Of a DNA stretch of 64,000 nt, positions 12,700-37,619 are shown piece by piece. Numbering within the stretch: position 1 is the first letter of the stretch; each line of letters starts with the position of its first letter. This DNA is from Apostichopus japonicus (taxonomy: Eukaryota > Echinodermata > Holothuroidea > Aspidochirotida > Stichopodidae). The stretch spans positions 10,879,501 through 10,943,500 of the forward strand of contig NC_092566.1 of assembly GCF_037975245.1 (NCBI RefSeq), in the 5' to 3' direction. The notes under the pieces were generated by a model. It was given only the letters and a program-made list of their open reading frames with translations, searched no databases and had not been told where the DNA came from. Both the position numbers and the translations under genes were made by a program.

Positions 12700-13750
12700 C
12701 TTAGCCTGCGGCTGCTCTAACCCAAAACTTAAGCGGTCATGCGTAGTGCCAAGGTCGACCTCGACGAGGTCCAGTTTCGGTCTTACTGCATAGTAAGGCA
12801 GGATATTAGTTTTCCTATACCGCATATTAAACATGCATTCGCATATGCATATAATTAATAAAGCTGAATGATTTAATCTATGCTGACCGTAAATGACCTT
12901 TGAACTCCACAACAAATACTAAACTTCATCTGTTCAATATACATGGTAATCAATGAGCAAAGTGTGAGCATCAATTTAAGCTTAATCTATAGTTGCAAAG
13001 GTTACTACTTTATCAAAAACAAAATGGTAAAAACTGCCGTTTCGAGCAATTGATACTACCTGGATCTAACGTTAAACATTTGAAATTTAAGTAACCATAC
13101 CGTTTTACACATGTGGTGTACCGAGTAGGTACAAAGCGATTAATTCTAAAAGGATAAATTCCATTTTTTTAACTCACAGACCAGCCTTATGGCCCGAGTG
13201 AAAAGTGACAAGTACCATGCAGTTTATGAATATAAATCTATTACTATTCCGAAGCACGAACTGTTAACGTAACTAGAAATTAATCCAAATTTGAAGACAA
13301 AAACATTACCTTTTTGGTAGTGGTGCAGCTAAGACATCACACTTGTTTGCTGCATAGTTCATATTTCGTACAAAACGTATGAACAAATAAGCATCTGTGA
13401 ACACTGCATGCAGACATTTATTAAAAACGTTACACCGACCGATGTGCTGAGATTATAGTCCAAATTGACAGGTCGAAATTAAATGAACATCTGAACTTAT
13501 ACAGTTGTAGCCATCTCCGAGTCCTTCCCCGATATCATCATGTCACATTTACATTTTATCACGTCAGATAGAACCAAAACAGACTGATTCATCCTGAACA
13601 CCAACTCGGTACTTTTTAAGAAAAGTCAGCCAAGAAAGAACACGGGCACGAAAATCAAAATTACCAAACTATTGATCCACTCTCAAACCCAATGCTCTTG
13701 CATGGAGACTGTGAATGTGTGATTACCGTCAGATGTGTCTCACTAGAAAG
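12700..13750. other. Intergenic, no feature recognised
   Basis: AT-rich sequence without coding exons, RNA genes or clear repeats visible by eye. Confidence 0.4.
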
Positions 13751-13751
13751 G

Positions 13752-13794
13752 GAACAGATACTACATCATCTCAGCCAAGAGGCCGAAAAGTGAT
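13752..13794 (-). pseudogene. Truncated U2 snRNA copy (5' ~43 nt)
   Basis: Read on the minus strand from 13794, the sequence follows the conserved U2 snRNA 5' end: TCGGCCTCTTGGCTGAGAT corresponds to the stem-loop I region (TCGGCCTTTTGGCTAAGAT in U2), and TGTAGTATCTGTTC is identical to U2 including the GTAGTA branch-site-pairing segment. About 36 of 43 positions agree, with a 2-nt deletion. After GTTC the similarity fades: no Sm site or 3' stem-loops are seen, so it cannot be a working U2 gene. It may be a retrocopy or the head of an snRNA-derived SINE. Confidence 0.75.
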
Positions 13795-13799
13795 TTAAG

Positions 13800-15620
13800 C
13801 TTGTGTGCACATTTTCCCGCTTGCACGGAGTTCAATCCCTAGATCCAGGGGCTGGACACCGTTCGCACCATTGGTACTCTGCTTAATTGACCCTCTGTGT
13901 GAAAGGGTTGTTGTGATATCTTTTTCAAATTTTCCGTTGCCCTATATTAACATGGAACTATTGACATTAACCAATGGCTTATCAAGATTGCCATCAGAAA
14001 GATGTTGCAACTTAGTAGGGGAATTCCGAAAATTCTACACTCGGATTGGCCAAGTTGGTCACATGACGGGGAATCCCCTCCTTTGACACGCAATTTAACC
14101 GCAGTATGTAACACTATATTCATACACTATCTGCATAAGTGCCCACCAGTAACAGGAACCATTGTTAATAACGTTGCAAATGACGGGATTTTTTTGTCTG
14201 GACCAATATTTAATGGGAATGTCAATAGATTGAGTTTAAGTATAACGGCGTTTATAGTCACAGCACATTACAGCTTTGGTGTGAAACGGATTCACTCCCG
14301 TAGCAATTGACTGAAGACTGCGTAACGTTTCACTTCGAAAGTTAGGCTACTAGTACCATACGTTAGGCCTAACATTAGCATAGCATGTTGAAATGCAGTT
14401 AGTGAACAGACTAAGCTAAATAGTGAAACCACATTCTAAGCTAGCATTGATTAGAAATACTGTATTGCAACACATTTCCATTGCATTTAACGATGTCATC
14501 GAAGTCAACACACCTCATGTTTAACGGGAACCTTAAAAATCACAGCATGTTACCAAAACTATTGAGAGTGGTTTTAGCATTACAGTTGCCTTTACCACCC
14601 TCACTTCAGTGACTGCAGTAAACAAAAGTACTGTGACCTGTGAGATGAACAATTACTGACCTTGGTCAATGCAAGCCGTTTGGTAAGTAGTCTTCCCAAT
14701 TTGCAATGTTAATTTTAAGACAGGCAGGACTAGATCTGAATAAATTATTTGTGACTAACTAACTTCTAAAGATATACTACATAGATACATCAGTTTTCCT
14801 TGAGGTAGCGTGTACGCCAATTAAAAGCCCCATTGACTTACACACTAAATCACAAAAGTAATGTGTTCTCTAAGTCTAGATAGAAGTTGTCACTAGCTAA
14901 ACGCTACCCATCACCAGATAGGTGACAAGTTGGCCTTTCATGGCACCATCAATTTTCTGTACCATGACTACACAGATTTTTTGCTATCCGAGCCGGATGT
15001 TTTCGTCACTTGTAAACAAACCTATTCACTCAGTGGTAAACAATTTTCCTACGCTGCTCCTGGGAGGCCTAAATGGGTCTAAACTTGCCTCTATTAACCC
15101 AATTTTCTCACCACATATACTTCCATTCATGCTTTTCAACATGCAAGCCACAAAAAAACTAGATCATGATTGATAACAGGTCAAAAAAGATGTTCTCCTG
15201 CTGCTTTTTGGCACTTTTCCTGAAGGAGAACAATCGAGCGGATGGATATAGACTCTAATAGGAGTATATGCCACCTTGAGTAATGCCTCTCATTGCATGT
15301 TTTACATCTAGGTGTTCTTGCAAACTTACATCATACAGTTTACTATGCAATAGCCTAAATAGTCGTTAAAATTAAGTGGAAAAAGTTCAAACTTAAAACA
15401 GAGTAAGTAACTGTATTCAGTTTTCCTCGTGACATAGCGTAATCTGTAAGGAAGGCATTCTTCCCTGACTATTGGGACCATCGGGCATTGCTTCATTTAG
15501 TTAATTTGATATTTTAGTTCAATGGCTGTGTATACATGCACAGTACATCAGTCACACCATATTATAGAGGTTTCATTGATGAGACAAAAAGTTATCAGAC
15601 CAGTTTAAAAGAGAAAGGTA
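13800..15620. other. Intergenic, no gene recognised
   Basis: Overlapping open frames at 13805-14310 show no recognisable domain or flanking splice logic that links them to a neighbour. Otherwise unique AT-rich sequence. Confidence 0.4.
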
Positions 15621-15626
15621 ACTTTT

Positions 15627-15972
15627 TTAAGGGTGTGAAGACTCGCGCACAAAGAAACGTCTCATGCCGGTAATCTGACCTAGTTTCAAATGAGGTGTAA
15701 CAGAAGTGTTAGACACCACCATCGATCCCAGGAAATACACACACAGCTTGCTACCGTGGGTAATTACACACACTAATGTATCCAATACATACAGCTACGG
15801 TCAACACTCACAACACAGTGAACATAGCAGCGATGGACATCTCAGGTCAAGGTATCAAGTTTCATTACTGTGCATTTTGTAGCGACAAGAAAAAAACATC
15901 ACTTGCCAGCAACGGAAAGTTAACTTTTTCAGAGCGAGGCACGCAGTTTGGGCGAGTCTTCAAGGCCTTTAA
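15627..15972. mobile_element. MITE with TIRs and TTAA flanks, copy 1
   Basis: The inner ends GGGTGTGAAGACTCGC (from 15631) and GCGAGTCTTCAAGGCCT (to 15968) are imperfect inverted repeats. TTAA is present immediately outside at 15627-15630 and 15969-15972. A second copy in opposite orientation lies at 55288-55645; shared interior includes GACACCACCATCGATCCCAG and ACACACAGCTTGCTACCG. The TTAA duplication points to a piggyBac-type transposase supplied in trans. No coding capacity. Confidence 0.75.
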
Positions 15973-16604
15973 CTAAATCAATGTGATTTACTTCATCTTC
16001 TCATCTTGTAAGTGATATGAAGGTTAATCTAGTTACATCACATTAAATGATGATATATCAGATACAGTAATTATCTCTTCAAACAGTGTACACTATATAT
16101 CACGTTAAGAACAAGTAATATTAAAGTTGACAATACTGGGCGTTTGAGCGACTTCACTCTACAAGTAACCATGTACCTCACCAACAAAACCCCAAAAATG
16201 TTCTTTCAACTTTGAATATATGTAAAGGACTGAGTGCCCCTGGATGACGTTTACAACCACTTTATCGAATTGGTAAACTTGTAATTAATACATTGTTATT
16301 TGTAAGCATTTTATTTGAGGTGCCAGGGTGGTAAAAGTCTTAAATGCATTCCTATTGAGTTATATGTTGCATCTGAGGATTGACCTAGGCTGATGGTCTT
16401 TGTGTTAGACTAAGTCTGCCAACCACTGTATAATCACTGACTATCAGATCATATAAAAAGGTCCTGAATTTAGCCTATCAAAATACAACCTGAACTGTTG
16501 GCAGTGCTTTACAACTGTCTATTAAAGGACTGTCAACTCTCAATTTAAAGTCAAAATTTTTATGCAGCTTTGAAAATGATCTCTCTTAATATTTTGTTTT
16601 GCAG

Positions 16605-29521
<12,917 letters not shown>

Positions 29522-31120
29522 TTGCTTTATTGATTAGTCATTGCCATCTGGGAGTTGAGATGAAACATGTGATCAAAGCAAAATAGCAGTATTAAATCAC
29601 TGGGCAAATGCAAAATCTTGGCCTTTTCTGTAAATACACGGATCATTGGTTGAGGGTATATTAGGGCAGCTATCTGCAGGCATTTAGGCCCATGGCCCAG
29701 GATCTTGTATGAGAACTGAGTCATGACCCCACGAGACCCACATCAATGCCCAGAATGAATGAACACTTGGCTTGGCATATAGATTTGATGTTCAATGAAA
29801 TAACGGCTTTCAAACTTCGTCGACAAGCTCCAAAACACTGTAGATGATTTTTGTTTTCTGCTGTCTGGAAAACTCCTGCTAATTTTAATGGATCCACTTT
29901 TGGGTCGTTCCCCATAGTTTGCAAACTCTCGTACTGGGGGTAGGTGTCAAAGAGTAGGCGATGAATCAGTACTCTTGATAACAGCATTGGATGATATCCA
30001 ATGTCACGAGAACGGTAACTGTAAAAGTAGACCACTGTTGCATAGAAATCTCGTCGCTGTTGGTCTGCGTGGAAACCATCATCTGGACAGTTGTTTATAT
30101 CAACTGGTGGTGGCCAGAATATTTCAAAAATACTGAAGCAGTCTCTTAAAGCTTACTGTTACAATCACATATAAATACTATTTCTCTGTATTCTGAACTA
30201 CACAAATATTTTGCCAAAAATATTCTTCTTTTCTTTTGGCTTGAAGAAAAGACAGATATCGTGATGATCATTATCAGCAATTCTCAATTGATGGTTATCC
30301 ATAATTCCATGCCAATAACCACAATATCCTCTGTAGCGTCGTATACAGACGAACATATTGGGCATGTGAATTTACATACGATCCACTTAACAAAACAAAA
30401 CCTTGCTTCCAATGAATGATTTATGGAGAGAGTCCATTATTTAACCAGTATTGACAATTTAAACTCTTCAATCAGTTGCAATAAGTTGACTTGAAAAAAT
30501 ACCAAGTACATTTGAAACAACTGATTTGGTAATCAAATAAGAAAAATTCTGCTTTAGGAGGCTCACTTTTGAAGTACCGTAGAAGTATATATTCGGGATA
30601 ATGACTGCTCAGTCTTGACGAATACAGAATTTCTTATCACACTGAGCTAATTTGGAAATCTATAAACAAAGAGCAAAAAAAAATAACACATTTATTGAGG
30701 CTTTTCAGAGCCAAAATGTCAACAATTTTACATTGCAAACTTTTACTGAATATAGATTTTTGAAGAGCTGTATATGTCAATCATCACCTTTCTTATAGTT
30801 AAAAACAAAAAAGATGTTATGGGTAATATTTACGGACTGTTATGTATTCTTTCTTTGGAAAATTTATCATTTTGCTTTGCTTTTGTTATAATAAATCTCC
30901 CAAAAAGCAAAACTCAGAATTAGATCATTAAAACCATTTTTTTTTTAAATTTTTTTAAGTGTGCCTTTAAATTTTCATACATCTTGTAAAAACATTGCAG
31001 TAGTGTTAAGTTTCAGTGTTGAATTTTCTTCACATTTTCACAATTGGGAATATTCTTAAGAAACTTTAAGGGCTTTTCATCCTTAATAAAATGTTATGTA
31101 CATAATAACTAACAGTAGTC
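29522..31120. other. Probable 3' UTR / downstream region of the UBAN-like gene
   Basis: AT-rich, with AATAAA at about 30889 and 31084 as possible cleavage signals. A hAT-like MITE remnant lies at about 29675-29940, related to 24318-24507. No further exon recognised. Confidence 0.4.
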
Positions 31121-31121
31121 T

Positions 31122-31682
31122 TAAAAGAATAGTCCAGGTCAAAAATTGATATTTGCGGTGTTAAAAAGAACATAATCTAAGCATTGTTGCAAAATTTGTA
31201 TTAAATTCCTATGAATCATTTTTTTGAGATATTGGCAGTTTGTTAAGTTACCTGATTTTCTACCAAAAGTGAACTTGAAGCAAACAGGTGTGATGTCATA
31301 GTTTGCATACTGACCACAAAAAAAAAACCTGTTTTGTGTTTCTGTCTTTTCTTCAGTCTATTGTTTTGAGCTTGAATAGGATAGGGTTACTAGTTTGTCT
31401 AAAGGGATGTGGGGTTTATCAATTAACCAATGCCTGTGGTACATTCACATTATGGATTCGTCCTGTTATGGAGTATAAAATTGGACGTAAATATAAAAAA
31501 AAAACGAAGCATTATTTGTCAGTGTGTAAAAATGATATCACACCTGTTTGCTTCAAGTTCACTTTTGGTTCGCCGAAAGTTGGCAACTTCAGCTGTCAAT
31601 ATCTCAAAAACGGTTCATAGGAATTGAATGCAGAAGAATGCATTATGTTCCTCTAACATATCAAAAACCTGGACGGACCTTA
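31122..31682. mobile_element. Foldback element with ~170-bp inverted arms
   Basis: Left arm (about 31122-31300) and right arm (about 31520-31682) are imperfect inverted copies: AGTCCAGGTC.AAAAATTGATAT opposes the reverse complement of CCTGGACGGACCTTA, and AAAAGTGAACTTGAAGCAAA then CAGGTGTGAT opposes ATCACACCTGTTTGCTTCAA. TTTTTGAGATATTG.CAG also occurs in both. The ~220-bp spacer has a poly-A run and no conserved frame. Exact ends and target duplication not resolved. Confidence 0.75.
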
Positions 31683-31689
31683 CCTGATC

Positions 31690-34450
31690 TGGATTCTTCT
31701 AAGTACATAAGTCATTGGAATTAACTTTAATCAGTTACTGATAATGTGAAAGCCAACAAATAATACTACCTACTGTGACCTAGCTGGCTAGGGCTGGATG
31801 TTTTTTAGTATTGTAAAATGGCCTCCTGTGTTACTCAAGAATGTAAACGTCTTCATGAGGTGTATTTTATATCCTTCATTGGTTTACAAGGTTAAACCTT
31901 TCTACACAGGTGTTATTCATTTTTGTTTTTGTTCTTGTGTACATAAATGTCTTTTGCTTTGAACATTGAATCATCCTGAAAACTAAAATGGTTACCTCAA
32001 ATAAAACAAGGAATAATATGGTTGAAATGGGAATGGTTTCTCAACAAAAAAAATAGTCTTTCACACTTAGGTAAAGAATTCTTACTCATTTTCCTCATAT
32101 GATTGTATAAGGCCATTTCGCTCTAAGTAAAGCTCTTCATTTTTCAAGTCCATTTATATGTAACTTAAGGTATTTTCTAATTAAGCTTTTTTTGACCAAA
32201 ATACATTAATACCTAAATATCTTTAAACAGCTCTGTTATAAATTCATTTCCATTCAATTTCAACAAAAAGAAGTCTGACTAGTCAAAATATAGCAAATTT
32301 AGGTAATTTTATGTAAAAGTGTTTATTTGTTTATTTATCAAATGCTTGGAAAATAGAGACGCAATTTTGAATAATTTTTTTTCTGAAAACATAGAGACAG
32401 TTTTGACAGGATTGTGTTTCAATTTCATTTTTACAAGTAACAGATGATATTATAGGTATGGTATAGTTTGAAGTTAGAGTTTATTTTTTTTTAAAGTTAC
32501 GTAAACCATTTTTCTGGTATGAATTTCCAACCTTAACTTTAGGCTTTGACTACATACCAGTCTTGATCAATTTTACACAGTTTTCCCCCTAAAACCAGTC
32601 AAGGGAAATACATTGATTTGCACAATTTGGCTTACATTGTTGCTGTTTTGATAACACAACAGCTTTTCCTGATTTTGATCAGTGTTCAATGTAAATTTGA
32701 TAATAAACTTCATAAGCCAATTGGCAAGCTCTGGTTAACAGTGTGAAAGAAAAGTTGAAAATAGTAAGATTTTCTGATTTTGTGTTACGTGTGATTGACG
32801 TGTTTTGATTAAAAGAGTTTTGGAAATGTTGATTTTAAGCAATTTAACAAATGCTTTTTTTTCCTTTGTAAAATGTTAAGTCACCTTTAAATCCAAGTGT
32901 ATATAATATAAGGGCAACTTCTTTACCATTAAAAATATTCCGAGACCTGTGTGAAAAGTTTGAATATGACAAAATATTTCGGACACGATTACACCCTACC
33001 GTTAATTAAAGTCATCTAGCACATGAATATTGATACAGTGTATTCTGCTCAGCAAACCAGTTAAGACAATTTTTTTGAAATACGGTACTTTTCTTGTCAT
33101 GCTGAAAATTCACTAGTATGAGACAATATAAAACAGTTTGAATGTCATGCTGCTATAGTAACAGATTGTAAGAGTTTTTAGAGCATGACTTGAAAGTACC
33201 AGATAGATCCGTACTAAACAGTGGCAAATTGTCCCATCATTATCAGCATCATCATCATCATCATCATCAAACTAGACAAAAGAGAAAGAATAATTGTCCC
33301 AGTTCATTGGTTTGGTTTCCTAAAGGGCTTGCTGTGTGTATTTTTCTCTTTTAATCTTCTTACTGTTGTACAGAGGTTCGAAGATGTTTTTGATCGGGAA
33401 TGCGCTTCATAAATTTATGGATTGTGGATTTTGTTTGATAACAGTGTTATACAGTTTAATGTCTATACTTAATATCAACTTTCAGTAATTCAGTAGAACA
33501 TGGAAATGATTTAGCATAATAGAGTGTTTTATCACAAGTTGTGATTTGCTATGTGTGTATTGCCCTGTGAAGACCTGTGTGAGACAAAATCCGATTCATA
33601 ATGTGATAAATATAAACCTTTCTGTCTTGTTGGTCTTTGCTTATTGCTCACCGGCCCACTTCTGCATACCTATGTCATCTCGGCACAGATAGAAGGCAGA
33701 TTTTTACTAATACCTTACTCTATCTTATTCAGTCTTATTCTAGCATTTAAATGTAATTTCCTGTTGTTTTATATAGCAGATCGTAGTTGGTAGCAAACTT
33801 TCTCACCTTACGTCTTTTTCAAAGAACATGTTACTTCTCTGTCTTTTTGCATGCTTTTCAATGTTTAAGTTTATTCTGTTATTCAAGTTTTATTACATTT
33901 TTTTCGACATTCTGATCCTGTGGGAAATGTATGATGGTTTTAGTTCATTATTTTGACCGGCCATCTTTTCTAATAATTGGGTTAAAAATGGAAAATTTTT
34001 TGAACATTTGTGGTTAGTACCAATATGAAATGTGTCTGGATGACAACAATGTTGCAAATCTAATCAAGTTCATTAAAATCTCTCCCTCATGAATATTCAT
34101 TTGGTAAACAATCCCGGCAGAGTATCCCAGTGTCATCAATTATAACCAGAATACTGTATAACCATGACCTTATTTAGGTTCTTTTCAGTAGGTTTAAGGT
34201 AAAATGGCCGCCGAAAAAAGGGTTTTCTTTAGGGGGAGCACACAGACTCATTTGTTTAATTAGCGAGCTTGGCTTAATAGTCAATGTAAATCAGAGTCTG
34301 CTTCTTAAGATCCTCAGTGCTAGCAGCAAAACCTCACTCACCACACCCTTTAGGGGCATCATTGTGTTTCTTTCCCTCCACAAAACACCTTATTTGGAAT
34401 AAATATACTTTTCATTTTTATGCATTCTTCCCCCTGCTCCCCTCGCATTT
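31690..34450. other. AT-rich non-coding stretch
   Basis: No gene seen. Contains a short (ATC)n microsatellite at 33240-33269 and several T-runs. Could be the distal 3' UTR of the upstream gene or intergenic. Confidence 0.4.
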
Positions 34451-34454
34451 TAAT

Positions 34455-35215
34455 TTTGCTTATCTGTAATGTCCAATTAGTGGTGGACAGATATTGTATT
34501 ACTGGAAAATATAAGAGATTTAATATAATAAACAGCAATTATGTATGTCTTTTGTATTTCTAGCTCACGTTTTGACTATATTTCAATAGATCAGTGCAGT
34601 GGCGTAGGAAGTTACTTTTGAGTGGGGGGCTGAAGACTGATGGCCCGCCTGGGGGAGGGGTCTAAGGGGAGGGGGTGTCCCCCTCCCCTTTGGATTTTTT
34701 TGCATTTCCAGGTGGCCTCAGATGCAATTTGGTGCAATATAGCACACTTCAACACCCACTCCATTTTGTAAACTTAATTTTGTATTTTCACCTGGCCTTA
34801 GATGCAATTTGGTGCTCCAAATGAGATTTTTTTTCTCATTTGGAAATGAAAAAGGGGTTTTTTGACTTGCGAAGTGGGGGGGCGGAATGATACTTCCGCC
34901 CCTCCACATATTTCACTGGGGGGGGGGCTGGCGCCCCCCCCCCCAGCCCCCCCGGTTCCTACGCCCTTGGATCAGTGAGTATTGTAAGTAATGTCAGAGC
35001 TTCATCATATCTTCTGGACTTCATCTAAATTCTTGGAGTGATCCCGGACACCGGAAACGTTCCATATAATCCAATTCAAGGTCAAAACTGGATGAAGCAT
35101 AACAATACCTTTCTTATTAGTGTAAAAGTATGAGAAAAAAGACATCACTTCAAATTCATTTTCGGTAAGCACAGTGCACTGAGAATAACCCCAAAGTAAC
35201 AGGGAGGAATGGAAT
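34455..35215. repeat. Dispersed repeat, split by a hAT MITE
   Basis: Segments recur elsewhere: AGTGGTGGACAGATATTGTA (34481) also at about 36675; GACTATATTTCAATAGAT (34573) also at 41468; AGTATTGTAAGTAATGTCAG (34978) matches TGTATTGTAAGCAATGTCAG near 41492; and 35040-35205 is present in inverted orientation at about 42070-42240 (CTTTGGGGTTATTCTCAGTG). The segment is therefore a multi-copy element of unknown class. Confidence 0.65.
34597..34969. mobile_element. hAT MITE with perfect 8-bp target duplication, copy 1
   Basis: 373 bp, beginning CAGTGGCGTAGGAAG and ending TTCCTACGCCCTTG, which are inverted repeats. Flanked by GATCAGTG at 34589-34596 and 34970-34977. Interior contains TGTCCCCCTCCCCTTTGGAT and two GATGCAATTTGGTGC blocks. 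A near-identical copy lies at 48236-48607. Non-coding; must be mobilised by a hAT transposase elsewhere. Confidence 0.93.
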
Positions 35216-35359
35216 GCACACTTCAGCAGAAAGCTTAAATTACGATCACTCTTTTATCAATAATGACAATATGCAAAAGGTACAGTACTTAATTTGTATG
35301 CACCCCCCCCCCCCACCACTCCCCTGTCTTTTTGGTTTCGAAGTTAATCTTAACCTTTG

Positions 35360-36530
35360 TATTCATGATGGCATATTTGAGTATATATATGTGTGTGTGT
35401 GCGTTTGTGATGCCCAGCTTGTAAACACGATATCTGAAGAAGGGAAGGTTGGACCAATTTCATAATTAGTGTGTTGAAGTACCATACTAGTTTAGTTTAG
35501 TTTAGTAGAAGAAAAAAGGATCAGGAGGGACACTTAAGTCCCCATCAAGGACCCTACAGAGAGAGAAAAAAAACTGGAGACACAAACACTCAGACCCGAT
35601 TACAATGCTTAAAGTGCTTGTCCAAAGCATTCTTAAACCCATTGACACTACTTGCAAGTACAACTTTCTCAGGCAAACCGTTCCACTCATTCACAACCCT
35701 ATTAGAAAATGAGTACAAGAGGCCTATATTTTTTTTTATGGAGGTCAAAGGTTCTTTGGGGTCACCAGGGATCGAATCTTAAAAACCATGTAAACTCGAT
35801 ATATCAAGAAGGGAAGCTTGGGCAGACCTCATATTTGATTTGTAGAAATACCACATTGAGTACAAGCAGCCTATAGTTTAATGGAGGTCAAAGGTCATTT
35901 GGAGTCACCAGGGGTCAAATTGTATAAACACAATATCTCAAGAAGGGAAGCTTGGGCCAACCTCATATTTGATGTGTAGAAGTACCATATTGAGTACAAG
36001 AAGCTTATTGTTTTTGGTGGAGGTCAAAGGTCATCTGTGGTCATCAGAGGTCAAATTGTATAAACATTGTAAACACAATATCTCAATATTGGAAGCTTGT
36101 GCAGATCTCATACTTGGTATGAAGGTGTATAACATTGAGAAAAAGGACCCTATTGGTCATTTGAATGGTCATTTGAAAGGTCATTTGAAGTAAAAAAATG
36201 CCAAACATTACTTCACTCCCCTTTTACCTGCCTCTCTACACAAATGCACCTTCCTAAACATAATACAGCAAGAGAAGCTTGGACAGATCGCATATTTGGT
36301 ATGTAATTGTACCACATTGAGTACAAGAAGCCTAATGTTGTGGGCAGAGGGCCAACCGTCGTTTGAGTTCACCAGGGGTCAAATTGTGGAAAACATGTTT
36401 TACACAATATTTCAACAAGGACAGATGTCATATTTAGTTTGTTGATATATCACATGTAGTACAAGAAATCTGTTGTTGAGGTCAATGGTCATGTAAGGAC
36501 AGCCTGTGTCATCGTGAATTTATTGAATGT
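35360..36530 (+). repeat. ~130-bp tandem repeat (GAGGTCAAAGGTCA type), interrupted by a LINE end
   Basis: Units contain GAGGTCAAAGGTCATTTG, GTCACCAGGGGTCAAATTGT, AACACAATATCTCAAGAAGG, GAAGCTTGGGC.. and GTAGAAGTACCA.ATTGAGTAC in constant order, at spacing of about 125-135 bp. The left end merges with a TG-rich segment (ATATATATGTGTGTGTGTGC). The same family, inverted, is at 58840-59400. Confidence 0.88.
35489..35710 (-). mobile_element. 5'-truncated LINE end inserted in the tandem repeat
   Basis: The minus strand reads SNRVVNEWNGLPEKVVLASS then VNGFKNALDKHFK before a stop, the typical LINE RT C-terminus, followed by a short 3' UTR and a (CTAAA)n tail at 35489-35507. The insertion interrupts the tandem unit exactly between GAAGTACCATACT and GAGTACAAG. 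A different LINE family from the one at 28085. Confidence 0.85.
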
Positions 36531-36539
36531 CACATCACA

Positions 36540-37600
36540 CTGCTTTTCACTGTATTCAAATCAAGTACATTGTACACTCTCACTATGCATTACCTCAGAT
36601 TCATGAATAAAACTACTTAAAACCACGATGCATTTGCATTCTGGTTGATTTTGCGTGTCTGTATTGTCCAAATAGTGGTGGACAGATATTGTATTGCTTG
36701 TTGAAAATATTAAATATATTTAATTAACAGCATTTACGTCTGTTGTATTTTCTAGCTCACATCAATCGGCAATTTTTCATCAGAGAGTATTTGTAGAATG
36801 CGCACCATTTTGGGCATGGTGCAGGCCAGCATCAATTATTCAGTGGCGCATCTAGAATTTCTTGGAAGATGGAGACCAGTATTCTAACTTAAAGAATTTT
36901 ATAAGGGGAGGCCATGTCCCTGCAGCCAACCTCTCTGGGTCCACCTTTGCTGTTAAACACAAAGATAAAAAAGTGTTGTCTGAATTTGGGTTGGGGGCAC
37001 TTTTCATATCTTCTGTGGGATTTCCAATTGGAATATAGAATGTGGCAGAGTGTGTGGTATGTCCAATAATCACGTGCCGTGGTAGTAGCCTATTTGAGGT
37101 GTCATCAACTCTTTTGTAATGAAACTTCAATTTGTTTCCTCTTCTTTTTGTCAAACTGATAAACAATACTCAAATTACAATGAGCTGTCATTTTCTCCAG
37201 TCGGTTGTCGTTTTTGTCTTACTAGTATTTGTGACATTCTAAAAAAACAAGACTGTTGAGTATTGCACTTAGTATCTTATAAACTTCTTCAAAATATGGT
37301 AATGTTAATATTTTTCATGTTGTAACTAGATATTGTACTAATTCAAGTTGATTAATCAATTGTGCAAAGCGTTCCTTCCTGGTTCATTTCTGATTTTTAA
37401 CGTTTTGTTTGAAAAGATACACAACTTGTAGACAGCAAATTATCTGAGCCTACTATCATGTAAACTGATAAAAGCAAGAATAAGGACTGATTTGTGATCT
37501 TTGAGATTATACCAAGGTCGCCCCAAGGCCGATAGAAGAGGTAATAAAGTCACGGTGACTTTATGTCGGCCATCTCTGCCAAGCCAGAGCTGTCAAACTA
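36540..37600. other. Intergenic with a partial dispersed repeat
   Basis: About 36645-36775 is a second copy of the AGTGGTGGACAGATATTGTA repeat. The rest is AT-rich and without a recognisable gene. Confidence 0.4.
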
Positions 37601-37619
37601 GTCGTTACGGTGGCATCAC

